Origin: Mesorhizobium sp. M8A.F.Ca.ET.218.01.1.1
Lineage (GTDB): Bacteria > Pseudomonadota > Alphaproteobacteria > Rhizobiales > Rhizobiaceae
Assembly (NCBI RefSeq): GCF_004791165.1
Contig: NZ_SRUZ01000007.1
Location: 405,335 to 469,334 of the forward strand
DNA: 64,000 nt
Direction of reading: 5' to 3'
Of this stretch, positions 21,540-30,516 are shown piece after piece (position 1 is the stretch's first letter; each line of letters starts with the position of its first letter). The notes beneath the pieces are model-generated. The model did not search any database, had not been told where the DNA came from, and saw nothing but the letters and a program-made list of their open reading frames with translations. The position numbers and the translations under genes are program-made.

Positions 21540-22667
21540 ATGGCCAGAGGCGTTATCCTTCTCGCCGCGGGCGGAACCGGCGGACATCTGTTTCCAGCCG
21601 AAGCGCTGGCGCATGAACTCATCGAGCGCGGCTGGGCGGTGCATCTGGCGACCGACACCCGCGCCGAACGGTTTGCCGGCCATTTCCCGGCAGCGGCCAT
21701 CCATCCCATCCAGTCGGCGACGTTGGGCTCGAAAAACCCCTTCGCCCTGCTTGGCGCCTTCTGGAAAATCTGGAGCGGCGTGCGTCAGGCCTCCGCCGTC
21801 ATCGGCAGGATCAAGCCGGAGGCCGTCGTGGGCTTTGGCGGCTATCCGACCCTGCCGCCGCTCTATGCGGCGACGCGGCGCAAGGTGCCGACGCTGATCC
21901 ACGAGCAGAACGCGGTGATGGGGCGCGCCAACCGGGCGCTGGCCGGCCGCGTCGACGCGATCGCCGGCGGCTTCCTGCCGCAAGATGAGAGTGCGGCCGG
22001 CGCCAAGACGGTGACGACCGGCAATCCGGTCAGGCCAGCGGTGCTCGAAGCAGCCAGGACACCTTACGTGGCTTCAACCGGGGATGAGCCTTTCCGCCTG
22101 CTGTTGTTCGGCGGCAGTCAGGGCGCGCAATTCTTTTCCGATGCCATGCCGGGGGCAGTCGCGCTGCTTTCCGATGCACAGCGCAGACGCCTCGTCATTA
22201 CCCAACAAGCTCGCGCGGACGACGTGGCGCGGGTGAAGGCGGCCTATGCCGCGCTCGGCGTCGCCGTCGAGGTCTCGCCGTTCTTTACCGACATGGCGGC
22301 GCGCATTGCGGCGGCGCATCTGGTGATCTCGCGCTCCGGCGCTTCCACCGTCTCGGAGATCGCCGTCATCGGCCGGCCGGCACTGCTGGTGCCCTATCCC
22401 TTTGCGCTCGACCACGACCAGGCGGCCAATGCGGCGGCGCTTGCCGCCGCCGGCGGCGGCGAAGTGCATGTGCAATCATCGCTTTCGTCCGAGCGCATCG
22501 CGGCACTGCTCGGCGCCCTGATAGACCAGCCGGAGCGGCTCGCGACGATGGCTGCCGCGGCCAAATCGGTCGGCCGGCCGGACGCGGCACGGTTGCTCGC
22601 CGATCTCACAGAGGCTATTGCGTCCCGCAAAACAGTATCGGATTTCAGGAAGGGGACGCACCCATGA
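21540..22667 (+). CDS. murG: UDP-GlcNAc:lipid I N-acetylglucosaminyltransferase MurG
   Basis: 375-aa GT-B glycosyltransferase at the inner face of the membrane that turns lipid I into lipid II. The N-terminal glycine-rich loop is LAAGGTGGHLFPAEALA, the HEQNAVMGRANR motif follows, the second loop is LFGGSQGAQFFSDAMP, and the UDP-GlcNAc site is ISRSGASTVSEIAVIGRPALLVPYPFALDHDQ. The ATG at 21540 is the first after the ftsW stop. Confidence 0.96.
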   Translation: MARGVILLAAGGTGGHLFPAEALAHELIERGWAVHLATDTRAERFAGHFPAAAIHPIQSATLGSKNPFALLGAFWKIWSGVRQASAVIGRIKPEAVVGFGGYPTLPPLYAATRRKVPTLIHEQNAVMGRANRALAGRVDAIAGGFLPQDESAAGAKTVTTGNPVRPAVLEAARTPYVASTGDEPFRLLLFGGSQGAQFFSDAMPGAVALLSDAQRRRLVITQQARADDVARVKAAYAALGVAVEVSPFFTDMAARIAAAHLVISRSGASTVSEIAVIGRPALLVPYPFALDHDQAANAAALAAAGGGEVHVQSSLSSERIAALLGALIDQPERLATMAAAAKSVGRPDAARLLADLTEAIASRKTVSDFRKGTHP

Positions 22668-24064
22668 AGATGCCGCAGACCATTGGCCTCGTGCATTTCA
22701 TCGGCATTGGCGGCATCGGCATGAGCGGCATCGCCGAGGTGCTGCACAATCTCGGCTACAAGGTGCAAGGATCCGACCAGGCGGACAGCGCCAATGTGCA
22801 ACGGCTGCGCGACAAGGGCATCGAATGCTTCGTCGGTCACAAGGCCGAGAATCTCGGTGACGCCGAGGTCATCGTCGTCTCGACGGCGATCAAGAAGTCG
22901 AATCCGGAACTGAAGGCGGCGCGGGAGAAATTGCTGCCCATTGTCCGCCGCGCCGAGATGCTGGCCGAACTGATGCGTTTCCGCCAGGCTGTCGCCATCG
23001 GCGGCACGCATGGCAAGACGACGACGACCTCGATGGTGGCGACCCTGCTCGAAGCCGGCGGGCTCGACCCGACCGTCATCAATGGCGGCATCATCAATGC
23101 CTACGGCACCAATGCGCGCATGGGCGACGGTGAGTGGATGGTGGTCGAAGCCGACGAAAGCGACGGCACCTTCCTCAAGCTGCCTGCCGACATCGCCGTC
23201 GTCACCAACATCGATCCCGAGCATCTCGATCATTATGGCAACTTCGACAATGTGCGCGAAGCGTTCCGCCAGTTCGTCGAGAACGTGCCTTTCTATGGCT
23301 TCGGCGTGATGTGCACCGATCACCCGGAAGTGCAGGCGCTGGTCGGGCGCATCGAGGACCGGCGCGTCATCACCTATGGCGAGAACGCTCAGGCCGACGT
23401 GCGCTTCACCAACCACCGCATGGCGGGAGCGACCTCGGAGTTCGACGTGATCATCCGCGACCGCAAGGGGCGCGGCCAGACGACGATAGCGGGCCTGCGC
23501 CTGCCGATGCCTGGCCGCCACAATGTGTCCAACGCGACGGCCGCGATCGCGGTCGCGCACGAACTCGGCCTGTCGGCCGAGGCAATCAAGAAGGGCCTGT
23601 CGTCCTTCGCCGGCGTCAAGCGCCGCTTCACCCATACCGGATCCTGGAACGGTGTCGACGTGTTCGACGACTACGGCCATCACCCGGTCGAAATCTCGGC
23701 GGTGCTGAAGGCGGCGCGCAGCGCCACCAATGGGCGTGTTATCGCCATTGCCCAGCCGCACCGCTTCACCCGGCTGCACGATCTGTTCAACGAGTTCTCC
23801 GCCTGTTTCAACGATGCCGACACGGTGATGGTGGCGCCGGTCTACGCCGCCGGCGAAGAGCCGATCGACGGCGTGACCTCGGACGCGCTGGTGTCGCGCA
23901 TACGTGCCGGCGGCCATCGCGACGCGCGCTACATCGAGGGGCCGGCCGATATCGCGCCTGTCATCCGCGACATCGCCAAGCCCGGCGACTTCGTCGTCTT
24001 CCTGGGCGCCGGCAATATTACCCAATGGGCCTATGCGCTGCCGAAGGAGCTCGCCGCCTCATGA
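22664..24064 (+). CDS. murC: UDP-MurNAc:L-alanine ligase MurC
   Basis: 466-aa first Mur ligase. The N-terminus HFIGIGGIGMSGIAEVLHNLGYKVQGSD is diagnostic, the P-loop is IGGTHGKTTTTSM, the central region has EADESDGTFLKLP and NIDPEHLDHYGNFD, and the C-terminal domain has VFDDYGHHPVEISA and the QPHRFTRL motif. It starts in an ATGA overlap with murG and ends in one with murB. Confidence 0.96.
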   Translation: MKMPQTIGLVHFIGIGGIGMSGIAEVLHNLGYKVQGSDQADSANVQRLRDKGIECFVGHKAENLGDAEVIVVSTAIKKSNPELKAAREKLLPIVRRAEMLAELMRFRQAVAIGGTHGKTTTTSMVATLLEAGGLDPTVINGGIINAYGTNARMGDGEWMVVEADESDGTFLKLPADIAVVTNIDPEHLDHYGNFDNVREAFRQFVENVPFYGFGVMCTDHPEVQALVGRIEDRRVITYGENAQADVRFTNHRMAGATSEFDVIIRDRKGRGQTTIAGLRLPMPGRHNVSNATAAIAVAHELGLSAEAIKKGLSSFAGVKRRFTHTGSWNGVDVFDDYGHHPVEISAVLKAARSATNGRVIAIAQPHRFTRLHDLFNEFSACFNDADTVMVAPVYAAGEEPIDGVTSDALVSRIRAGGHRDARYIEGPADIAPVIRDIAKPGDFVVFLGAGNITQWAYALPKELAAS

Positions 24065-25026
24065 TGAACGGCCAGGCCCTGATCGACAGACTTGGCGACC
24101 GGCTGGCCGGCCTGCGTGGCCGCATGACGCCAAATGCCGAGATGGACAAGATCACCTGGTTCCGGGCAGGCGGCCTTGCCGAGGCACTGTTCCAGCCGGC
24201 CGACGAGGAGGATCTTGCCGCGTTCCTCAAGGCGGTTCCCGAAGAGATCCCCCTGACGATTGTCGGTGTCGGCTCGAACCTTCTGGTCCGCGACGGCGGC
24301 ATTCCGGGTTTCGTCGTCAGGCTTTCCGCCAAGGGCTTTGGCGAGGCCGAAGTCATTTCCCCGATCAGGATCAGGGCAGGTGCCGCCACGCCCGACAAGC
24401 GTGTGGCGGCGGTGGCGCTCGAGGCCGGCATCGGCGGCTTTCATTTCTACCACGGCATTCCAGGCGCCATCGGTGGTGCGCTCAGGATGAATGCCGGGGC
24501 CAATGGCGTCGAGACGGGCGAGCGCGTCGTCGAGGTGCGTGCGCTCGACCGCAAGGGTAATGTCCAGACGCTGAGCAACGCCGAGATGGGCTATGCCTAC
24601 CGCCATTCGGCGGCACCGACCGGGCTGATCTTCACGTCGGCCGTCTTCGAAGGCTTTGCCGAGGACAAGGCAGCGATCAAGGCGGCGATGGAGGCGGTGC
24701 AGAACCATCGCGAGACCGTGCAGCCGATCCGCGAGAAGACGGGCGGCTCGACCTTCAAGAACCCGGAAGGCACCTCGGCCTGGAAGGAAATCGACAAGGC
24801 GGGTTGCCGCGGCCTGATGATCGGGGGCGCGCAGATGTCGCCGATGCACTGCAACTTCATGATCAACACCGGAACCGCGACCGGCTACGACCTCGAATAT
24901 CTCGGCGAGACGGTGCGCGCGCGGGTACTCGAGCATTCGGGCATCCGGCTGCAGTGGGAGATCAAGCGCATCGGCAATTTCCGCTCCGGGCATGCAGTGC
25001 AGGAGTTCCTGGGTCAGCTTCTTTAG
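24061..25026 (+). CDS. murB: UDP-N-acetylenolpyruvoylglucosamine reductase MurB
   Basis: 321-aa FAD enzyme reducing UDP-GlcNAc-enolpyruvate to UDP-MurNAc. The FAD-binding part includes TIVGVGSNLLVRDGGIPGFVV and GIPGAIGGALRMNAGANG. The active-site region has YAYRHSAAP, and GGSTFKNPEG carries the conserved Ser that acts as proton donor. The segment CRGLMIGGAQMSPMHCNFMIN also matches the family. Two adjacent ATGs (24061 and 24064) are possible starts; the first overlaps the murC stop. Confidence 0.95.
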   Translation: MMNGQALIDRLGDRLAGLRGRMTPNAEMDKITWFRAGGLAEALFQPADEEDLAAFLKAVPEEIPLTIVGVGSNLLVRDGGIPGFVVRLSAKGFGEAEVISPIRIRAGAATPDKRVAAVALEAGIGGFHFYHGIPGAIGGALRMNAGANGVETGERVVEVRALDRKGNVQTLSNAEMGYAYRHSAAPTGLIFTSAVFEGFAEDKAAIKAAMEAVQNHRETVQPIREKTGGSTFKNPEGTSAWKEIDKAGCRGLMIGGAQMSPMHCNFMINTGTATGYDLEYLGETVRARVLEHSGIRLQWEIKRIGNFRSGHAVQEFLGQLL

Positions 25027-25330
25027 CGCATCTTGAAGTTCACGTGATGCGTGAACTTCAACGAGATCGAAATGCCTTGAAATCGTTGCTGCAAAGACTC
25101 AGCGAGACGGTTTTCGCATTCATTTTCTCACAAAGTGAATCCCTCGGAATCATAAGCACTTGCCAGTGAATCAACTCTCTGATTCTCTGCCCTAAAGCGT
25201 TTCCTGATTTGAGTCGTTCGACGCGTTACCCGCGTTTTCCGTCTGGGGGGGGCAACCTGCCGGGAGACTCGGACTCAATGTTGCGGAAATCCTTGGGTTT
25301 TTAGTCCGCCGTGAGAGGGGATGACGGGGA
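25027..25330 (+). promoter_or_regulatory. murB-ddl intergenic region with a 12-bp hairpin
   Basis: This is the only gap of about 300 bases within the dcw cluster. It begins with a perfect inverted repeat, TTGAAGTTCACG (25033-25044) and CGTGAACTTCAA (25050-25061), around the loop TGATG, 6 bases after the murB stop. No T-run follows, so it is not a classical terminator. The rest is lower in GC than its neighbours and may contain a separate ddl-ftsQAZ promoter. No clear sigma70 boxes or TTAA-N7-TTAA CtrA site were found in it. Confidence 0.45.
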
Positions 25331-26257
25331 ATGAAGAACAAGCATGTGGCCGTATTGCTGGGAGGTTTCTCGTCCGAGCGGCCCGTGTCCCTGTCTTCTG
25401 GAAAGGCCTGTGCAGATGCGCTCGAGCAGGAAGGCTATCAGGTTACCCGTGTCGATGTCGGGCGCGACGTCGGTTCGGTGCTCGCCGAGCTCAAGCCCGA
25501 TGTCGCCTTCAATGCGCTGCATGGGCCTTTTGGCGAGGATGGTACCATCCAGGGCATCCTCGAATATCTCGGCATTGCCTACACCCATTCCGGCGTGCTC
25601 GCCTCGGCGCTCGCCATGAACAAGGAGCAGGCGAAGAAGATCGTCAAATCGGTCGGCGTGCCTGTCGCCGAATCAAAGGTCGCCAATCGTTTCTCCATCC
25701 AGAACAAGCATCCGATGAAGCCGCCCTATGTGGTCAAGCCGGTGAGCGAAGGGTCGAGCTTCGGTGTCGTTATCGTCTCGGAGGGGCAGTCGCATCCGCC
25801 GCAGGTCATCGGGTCGTCCGAGTGGAAATATGGCGATACCGTCATGGTCGAGCGCTACATCCATGGGCGCGAACTGACCTGCGCCGTCATGGGAGACGTG
25901 GCGCTCGGCGTCTGCGAGATCATCCCAACGGGCCATTCCTTCTACGACTATGATTCAAAATATGTCGCGGGCGGATCAAAACACGAATGCCCCGCAAAAG
26001 TTTCACCGAATATTTACCAAAAAATACAGACACTGGCGCTCAAGGCTCACCAAGCTGTCGGCTGTCGGGGCGTTTCCCGGTCGGACTTCCGTTATGACGA
26101 TCGTCACTCCGAAAATGGCGAGGTTGTATGGCTCGAGGTCAATACTCAGCCGGGCATGACGCCGACGTCTCTGGTGCCTGAAATTGCCGCCCATGCCGGG
26201 CATTCGTTTGGTGAACTGTTGAGTTGGATGGTGGAGGACGCTTCGTGTCTGCGTTGA
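25331..26257 (+). CDS. ddl: D-alanine--D-alanine ligase
   Basis: 308-aa ATP-grasp ligase making D-Ala-D-Ala for MurF. Family motifs are LLGGFSSERPVSLSSG (N-terminal), ALHGPFGEDGTIQGILEYLGI, TYTHSG, the ATP-grasp PPYVVKPVSEGSSFGV and the metal-binding WLEVNTQPGMTPTSLVPE. A GGGGA directly precedes the ATG. Codons in about 25945-26040 (SKYVAGGSKH to IYQKIQTLAL) are clearly AT-richer than elsewhere although the protein stays family-like. The last 13 bases overlap ftsQ. Confidence 0.95.
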   Translation: MKNKHVAVLLGGFSSERPVSLSSGKACADALEQEGYQVTRVDVGRDVGSVLAELKPDVAFNALHGPFGEDGTIQGILEYLGIAYTHSGVLASALAMNKEQAKKIVKSVGVPVAESKVANRFSIQNKHPMKPPYVVKPVSEGSSFGVVIVSEGQSHPPQVIGSSEWKYGDTVMVERYIHGRELTCAVMGDVALGVCEIIPTGHSFYDYDSKYVAGGSKHECPAKVSPNIYQKIQTLALKAHQAVGCRGVSRSDFRYDDRHSENGEVVWLEVNTQPGMTPTSLVPEIAAHAGHSFGELLSWMVEDASCLR

Positions 26258-27186
26258 AATGGGGACAGGGCAAGGTGAGGGGCGCGGCCGGGCCGTCGCT
26301 GTTCGGCCTGCCATTGTCGTTGGACCATTTCGTTCTGCCGCGCGTGCTTCGCCGCCCGGTGCGCATCCTGACGCGCCTGGGTGATGGTGAATTTCAGGCG
26401 CCGCGCTTCTCCGCCGCGATCATGTCGTCGGTGCTGCTGGCTTCGAGCGGGGCCTATGGCGCCTACCTTGGCGGTCATGCCGACGGCATCATTCAAAGCA
26501 TCACCGCCCGTACCGGCTTTGCCGTCGATCAGGTCAAGGTGGTCGGCAACCGCCAGACTTCCGAGATCGACATTCTCGACCGGCTCGAGCTCGATGGCTG
26601 GACGTCGCTGATCGGCTTCGATGCCGAGGCCGCGCGGGAGCGCATCGCTACCTTGCCGTGGATCGAGATTGCCGCGGTGCGCAAGGTCTATCCGCACACG
26701 CTGGAAGTGCGCGTCGAGGAGCGCGAAGCCTTCGCGCTCTGGCAGCAGGGCGATGATCTCTCCGTCATCGAAAAGGATGGCGCCGTCATCGCGCCGTTCT
26801 CGGGCGGCAAGCAGGTGCTCCTGCCGCTGTTGATCGGCACCGGCGCGCCGGCCAAGGCGCCTGATTTCCTGGCCAAGATCGAGCAATATCCCGACCTCGC
26901 CAGCCGCATCAAAGGCTATGTCCGCGTCGGCGAGCGGCGCTGGGACCTCAAGTTGGACAACGGCATCACCGTCAAGCTGCCCGAAGACGACGAGGACCAG
27001 GCGCTCGCCGAACTCGTCAAGATGGACCATGACAAGGGGCTGTTGTCGCGCGATATCGCCGCTGTCGACATGCGCCTGACAGACCGGCTGGTCGTGGAGC
27101 TGACGCCGCAGGCGGCGACGCAGCGCGAGGCCGCGCTCAACGAGAAGCCGAAAACCCTCAAGCGCAAGCCGGAGACGAAGATATGA
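26245..27186 (+). CDS. ftsQ: Cell division protein FtsQ
   Basis: 313-aa bitopic divisome protein linking FtsL/FtsB to early division proteins. The N-terminal cytoplasmic part is followed by one membrane segment (SAAIMSSVLLASSGAYGAYLG), a POTRA domain (VKVVGNRQTSEIDILDRLEL to VRVEEREAFALW) and the FtsQ beta-domain. A basic tail (PKTLKRKPETKI) ends the protein. The GTG at 26245 was chosen for its GTGGAGGA Shine-Dalgarno sequence; the frame is open slightly upstream inside ddl. ATGA overlap with ftsA. Confidence 0.92.
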   Translation: MSALKWGQGKVRGAAGPSLFGLPLSLDHFVLPRVLRRPVRILTRLGDGEFQAPRFSAAIMSSVLLASSGAYGAYLGGHADGIIQSITARTGFAVDQVKVVGNRQTSEIDILDRLELDGWTSLIGFDAEAARERIATLPWIEIAAVRKVYPHTLEVRVEEREAFALWQQGDDLSVIEKDGAVIAPFSGGKQVLLPLLIGTGAPAKAPDFLAKIEQYPDLASRIKGYVRVGERRWDLKLDNGITVKLPEDDEDQALAELVKMDHDKGLLSRDIAAVDMRLTDRLVVELTPQAATQREAALNEKPKTLKRKPETKI

Positions 27187-28490
27187 GCTGGCTTGGCGGT
27201 TCTGGCGATGCCTCGTCGCGCCGGTCCGGCACCCTGACGGTGCTGGATGTCGGCTCGAACAAGGTCTGTTGCATGGTGGCCAAGCTGAAGCCGAACGATG
27301 ACGGCAAGCTTCTGCGCGGCCGCTCTCACCGGATCCAGGTGATCGGCATCGGCCACCAGAAATCGCAAGGGGTGAAGTCAGGCGTCGTCGTCGATCTCGA
27401 CCGCGCCGAGCATGCCATCCGCCTCTCCGTCGACGCCGCCGAGCGCATGGCCGGGCTGACGGTCGATTCGCTGATCGTCAACATGACCGCCGGACGACTG
27501 AAGAGCGAAGCCTTTTCAGCCACCATCAACCTCGGCGGCCACGAGGCCGACGAGGCCGATATCAAGCGCGTGCTCGGTGCCGGCGCCAAGCAGGCGCTGA
27601 AGGCCGAACGCGAGGTGATCCATTCGCTGCCCGTCGGCTTCTCGCTCGATGCGGAGCGCGGCGTGCGCGATCCGCGCGGCATGGTGGGCGATGCGCTTGG
27701 CGTCGACATGCATGTGCTGACCGGTGATGCGGCGCCGATGCGAAATCTGGAGCTCTCCATCAACCGTTCGCACCTGTCGGTCGAGCGCATGGTGGCGACG
27801 CCCTATGCCAGCGGGCTGGCGGCACTCGTCGACGACGAGCTCGAACTCGGAGCCGCCTGCATCGACATGGGCGGCGGCACGACGACGATCTCGGTGTTTT
27901 CGGAAGGCAAGTTCGTCCATGGCGACGCCATCGCCATCGGTGGCAATCATGTGACGCTCGACATGGCCAAGGGGCTTTCGACGTCGCTCGATGCCGCCGA
28001 GCGGCTGAAGGTGATGCACGGCTCGGCGCTGCCGGGCAGCGCCGACGACCGCGATCTGGTCTCGATCCAGCCGATCGGCGACGATGGCGACGTGCCGCTG
28101 CAGATCCCGCGTTCGGTGATGACGCGCATCGTGCGCGCCCGCATCGACGAGACGCTCGAACTCTTGCGCGACCGGCTCAACAAATCCGGCTACGGCAATG
28201 CGGTCGGCAAGCGCGTCGTGCTCACCGGCGGCGCCAGCCAACTGGCCGGCCTGCCCGAGGCGGCACGCCGCATCCTGGGGCGCAATGTGCGCATCGGCCG
28301 CCCGCTCGGCGTGGCGGGCCTGCCAGAAGCAGCGAAAGGCCCGGCTTTCTCGGCCGCGGTCGGGCTTCTGATCTATCCGCAGATGGCGAGCTTCGAGAGC
28401 CATCCGGCGAAAGGTATTTCCGGTCTCAGGATGACCGGAACGGGCGGAAAACTGCATCGCATGAGTCAGTGGTTGAGAGACAGTTTCTAA
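27183..28490 (+). CDS. ftsA: Cell division protein FtsA
   Basis: 435-aa actin-like ATPase that tethers FtsZ filaments to the membrane. Actin-fold motifs are VLDVGSNKVCCMV (phosphate 1), the SHS2-containing domain 1C, CIDMGGGTTTISVF (phosphate 2) and VVLTGGASQLAGLPE (adenosine). The C-terminal MSQWLRDSF matches the amphipathic membrane-targeting helix that ends FtsA proteins. It is 66 bases upstream of ftsZ. Confidence 0.95.
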   Translation: MSWLGGSGDASSRRSGTLTVLDVGSNKVCCMVAKLKPNDDGKLLRGRSHRIQVIGIGHQKSQGVKSGVVVDLDRAEHAIRLSVDAAERMAGLTVDSLIVNMTAGRLKSEAFSATINLGGHEADEADIKRVLGAGAKQALKAEREVIHSLPVGFSLDAERGVRDPRGMVGDALGVDMHVLTGDAAPMRNLELSINRSHLSVERMVATPYASGLAALVDDELELGAACIDMGGGTTTISVFSEGKFVHGDAIAIGGNHVTLDMAKGLSTSLDAAERLKVMHGSALPGSADDRDLVSIQPIGDDGDVPLQIPRSVMTRIVRARIDETLELLRDRLNKSGYGNAVGKRVVLTGGASQLAGLPEAARRILGRNVRIGRPLGVAGLPEAAKGPAFSAAVGLLIYPQMASFESHPAKGISGLRMTGTGGKLHRMSQWLRDSF

Positions 28491-28556
28491 TTGACGGGGA
28501 CAGCCCCATAGGCGGCCGCGGCGGCGAAGCGGCGTGAAAGGCAAAGGACGGAGACA

Positions 28557-30236
28557 ATGACCATCAATCTGCAGAAGCCGGACATCACCGAGCTTAAGCC
28601 GCGCATCACCGTGTTCGGTGTTGGCGGCGGCGGCGGCAATGCCGTGAACAACATGATCACCGCCGGACTGCGCGGTGTCGAGTTCGTCGTGGCCAACACT
28701 GACGCGCAGGCGCTGACCATGTCGAAGGCCTCGCGGCTGATCCAGCTTGGCGCGCATGTCACCGAGGGGCTCGGTGCCGGATCGCAGCCGGAAGTCGGCC
28801 GCGCGGCGGCGGAAGAGTGCATCGACGAGATCCTCGACCATCTCACCAACACCCATATGTGCTTCGTCACCGCCGGCATGGGCGGCGGCACCGGTACGGG
28901 TGCTGCTCCGGTGGTTGCCCGCGCAGCCCGCGAGAAGGGCATCCTCACCGTCGGCGTCGTCACCAAGCCGTTCCACTTCGAAGGCCAGCGCCGCATGAAG
29001 ACGGCCGACTTCGGCATCGAGGAGCTGCAGAAGTGCGTCGATACGCTGATCGTCATCCCCAACCAGAACCTGTTCCGGCTGGCCAATGACAAGACCACCT
29101 TCGCCGACGCCTTCGCGATGGCCGACCAGGTGCTCTACTCCGGCGTTGCCTGCATCACCGACCTGATGGTCAAGGAAGGCCTGATCAACCTCGACTTCGC
29201 CGACGTGCGTTCGGTGATGCGCGAGATGGGCAAGGCGATGATGGGCACCGGCGAAGCTTCGGGCGAAGGCCGCGCGATGGCCGCCGCGGAAGCCGCGATC
29301 GCCAACCCGCTGCTCGACGAAACCTCGATGAAGGGCGCCAAGGGCTTGCTGATCTCGATCACCGGCGGCCGCGACCTGACCCTTTTCGAAGTCGACGAGG
29401 CGGCGACCCGCATCCGCGAAGAAGTCGACCAGGACGCCAACATCATCCTGGGCGCCACTTTCGACGAGGAACTCGAGGGCGTCATCCGCGTCTCGGTGGT
29501 CGCGACCGGCATCGACAAGTCGGCCGCTGAAATCGCCGCCGCGCCGATCTCGATCCGCACGGCGCCGCCGAAGCCGGCCGCCCGGCCGGCCGTCGCCGCG
29601 GTGGAAAGCCGCCCGGCGCCGGTCCAGCAGGCCGTGTATGAGCCGCGCGCCGCCGATCCAGTTGCCGAAGCCATCCAGTTGGCCGAAGCGAACGCCGCTG
29701 CCATGGCGCAGGCTCGTCCGGCACCGGTCGCCCATGCGGACGATTTCCGCCCGCAGAGCAAGATCTTCCAGGCGCCGCCCGCGCAACCGATGCCTCAGCC
29801 TGTTGTCCAGCAGATGATGCAGCCGGCTGCGCAGCCGCGCGAAATGCTGCGTGAGGTCCAGCAGCCGGTGGCGATGGCGCCGCAGCGCATGCCGCGCGTC
29901 GAGGATTTTCCGCCGGTCGTGAAGGCGGAGGTCGACGCCAAGAGCCGTCCCGCCGACCATGAGAACAGCGGCCCGATGGGTCTCCTGAAGCGCCTGACCA
30001 ATGGCCTGACCCGCCGCGAAGAGGAGCCTGCACGGCTGCAGCCGGCGCAGCCGCGCGAGCCCAAGCTGCGCCAGGCCGCACCGGAAGTGCGCCGCCTCGC
30101 CAGCCAGGACGCCCAGCTCTACGCGCCGCGCCGCGGCCAGCTGGACGACCAGGGCCGTCTGACGCCGCAGGTGAGGGCGACTCAGGACGATGATCAGCTG
30201 GAGATTCCGGCGTTCCTGCGCCGCCAGGCCAACTGA
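28557..30236 (+). CDS. ftsZ: Cell division protein FtsZ, with long C-terminal linker
   Basis: 559-aa tubulin-like GTPase forming the Z ring. The GTPase core has VGGGGGNAVNNMI, the tubulin signature GMGGGTGTGAAPVVA and NLDFADV (the T7 region). The core ends near residue 318. It is followed by about 220 residues rich in Pro, Ala, Gln and Arg, then the conserved tail DQLEIPAFLRRQAN, whose I-P-A-F-L-R-R core binds FtsA and others. Most bacterial FtsZ are about 380-400 aa; long linkers are typical of Rhizobiales and Caulobacterales. GGAGAC precedes the ATG. Confidence 0.96.
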   Translation: MTINLQKPDITELKPRITVFGVGGGGGNAVNNMITAGLRGVEFVVANTDAQALTMSKASRLIQLGAHVTEGLGAGSQPEVGRAAAEECIDEILDHLTNTHMCFVTAGMGGGTGTGAAPVVARAAREKGILTVGVVTKPFHFEGQRRMKTADFGIEELQKCVDTLIVIPNQNLFRLANDKTTFADAFAMADQVLYSGVACITDLMVKEGLINLDFADVRSVMREMGKAMMGTGEASGEGRAMAAAEAAIANPLLDETSMKGAKGLLISITGGRDLTLFEVDEAATRIREEVDQDANIILGATFDEELEGVIRVSVVATGIDKSAAEIAAAPISIRTAPPKPAARPAVAAVESRPAPVQQAVYEPRAADPVAEAIQLAEANAAAMAQARPAPVAHADDFRPQSKIFQAPPAQPMPQPVVQQMMQPAAQPREMLREVQQPVAMAPQRMPRVEDFPPVVKAEVDAKSRPADHENSGPMGLLKRLTNGLTRREEEPARLQPAQPREPKLRQAAPEVRRLASQDAQLYAPRRGQLDDQGRLTPQVRATQDDDQLEIPAFLRRQAN

Positions 30237-30260
30237 GCGGTTAACGGATTGTAACAATTG

Positions 30261-30294
30261 TTAACAGGCAAGCAAGAAATTGCTTGCCTGTTAA
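30261..30294 (+). terminator. 15-bp perfect hairpin with GAAA tetraloop after ftsZ
   Basis: TTAACAGGCAAGCAA (30261-30275) pairs fully with TTGCTTGCCTGTTAA (30280-30294) around GAAA, 25 bases past the ftsZ stop. Only a short TTTAAAA follows, so it may be an attenuating terminator or a 3' mRNA stabiliser. Confidence 0.6.
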
Positions 30295-30314
30295 CGTTTA
30301 AAAGGCTGTATAAT
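30284..30314 (+). promoter_or_regulatory. Possible lpxC promoter
   Basis: A consensus TATAAT (30309-30314) lies 19 bases after TTGCCT (30284-30289). The -35 box lies inside the right arm of the ftsZ hairpin, so termination and initiation signals would overlap. The spacing is slightly long. Confidence 0.35.
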
Positions 30315-30516
30315 CAATAGGTTATCGTGTCATACAGGTTCCAGTTCGCGGTTACAAAGAGTAAGAAACCGTGATTTGGAGTCTCCCTGCCGGGACATTA
30401 TCTTCGCTGCCTACCATGGTCGGTATGCGGGGATTTCGGGGGAAGTAGCCCTGCCTGCCGATTTAACAAGAGCCGCGCCCTCGGGCTGGAGAAGCGGACC
30501 TAGGCATTACGGGCTT

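Noticed and set aside
25027..25330. CtrA binding site before ddl
   Set aside because: No TTAA-N7-TTAA match was found; only partial TTAA motifs occur.
27516..30257. A 913-codon open frame on the minus strand across ftsA and ftsZ
   Set aside because: It is exactly opposite two essential, clearly recognisable genes, has biased Arg/His/Gly composition and matches no family; it is a GC-rich antisense shadow.
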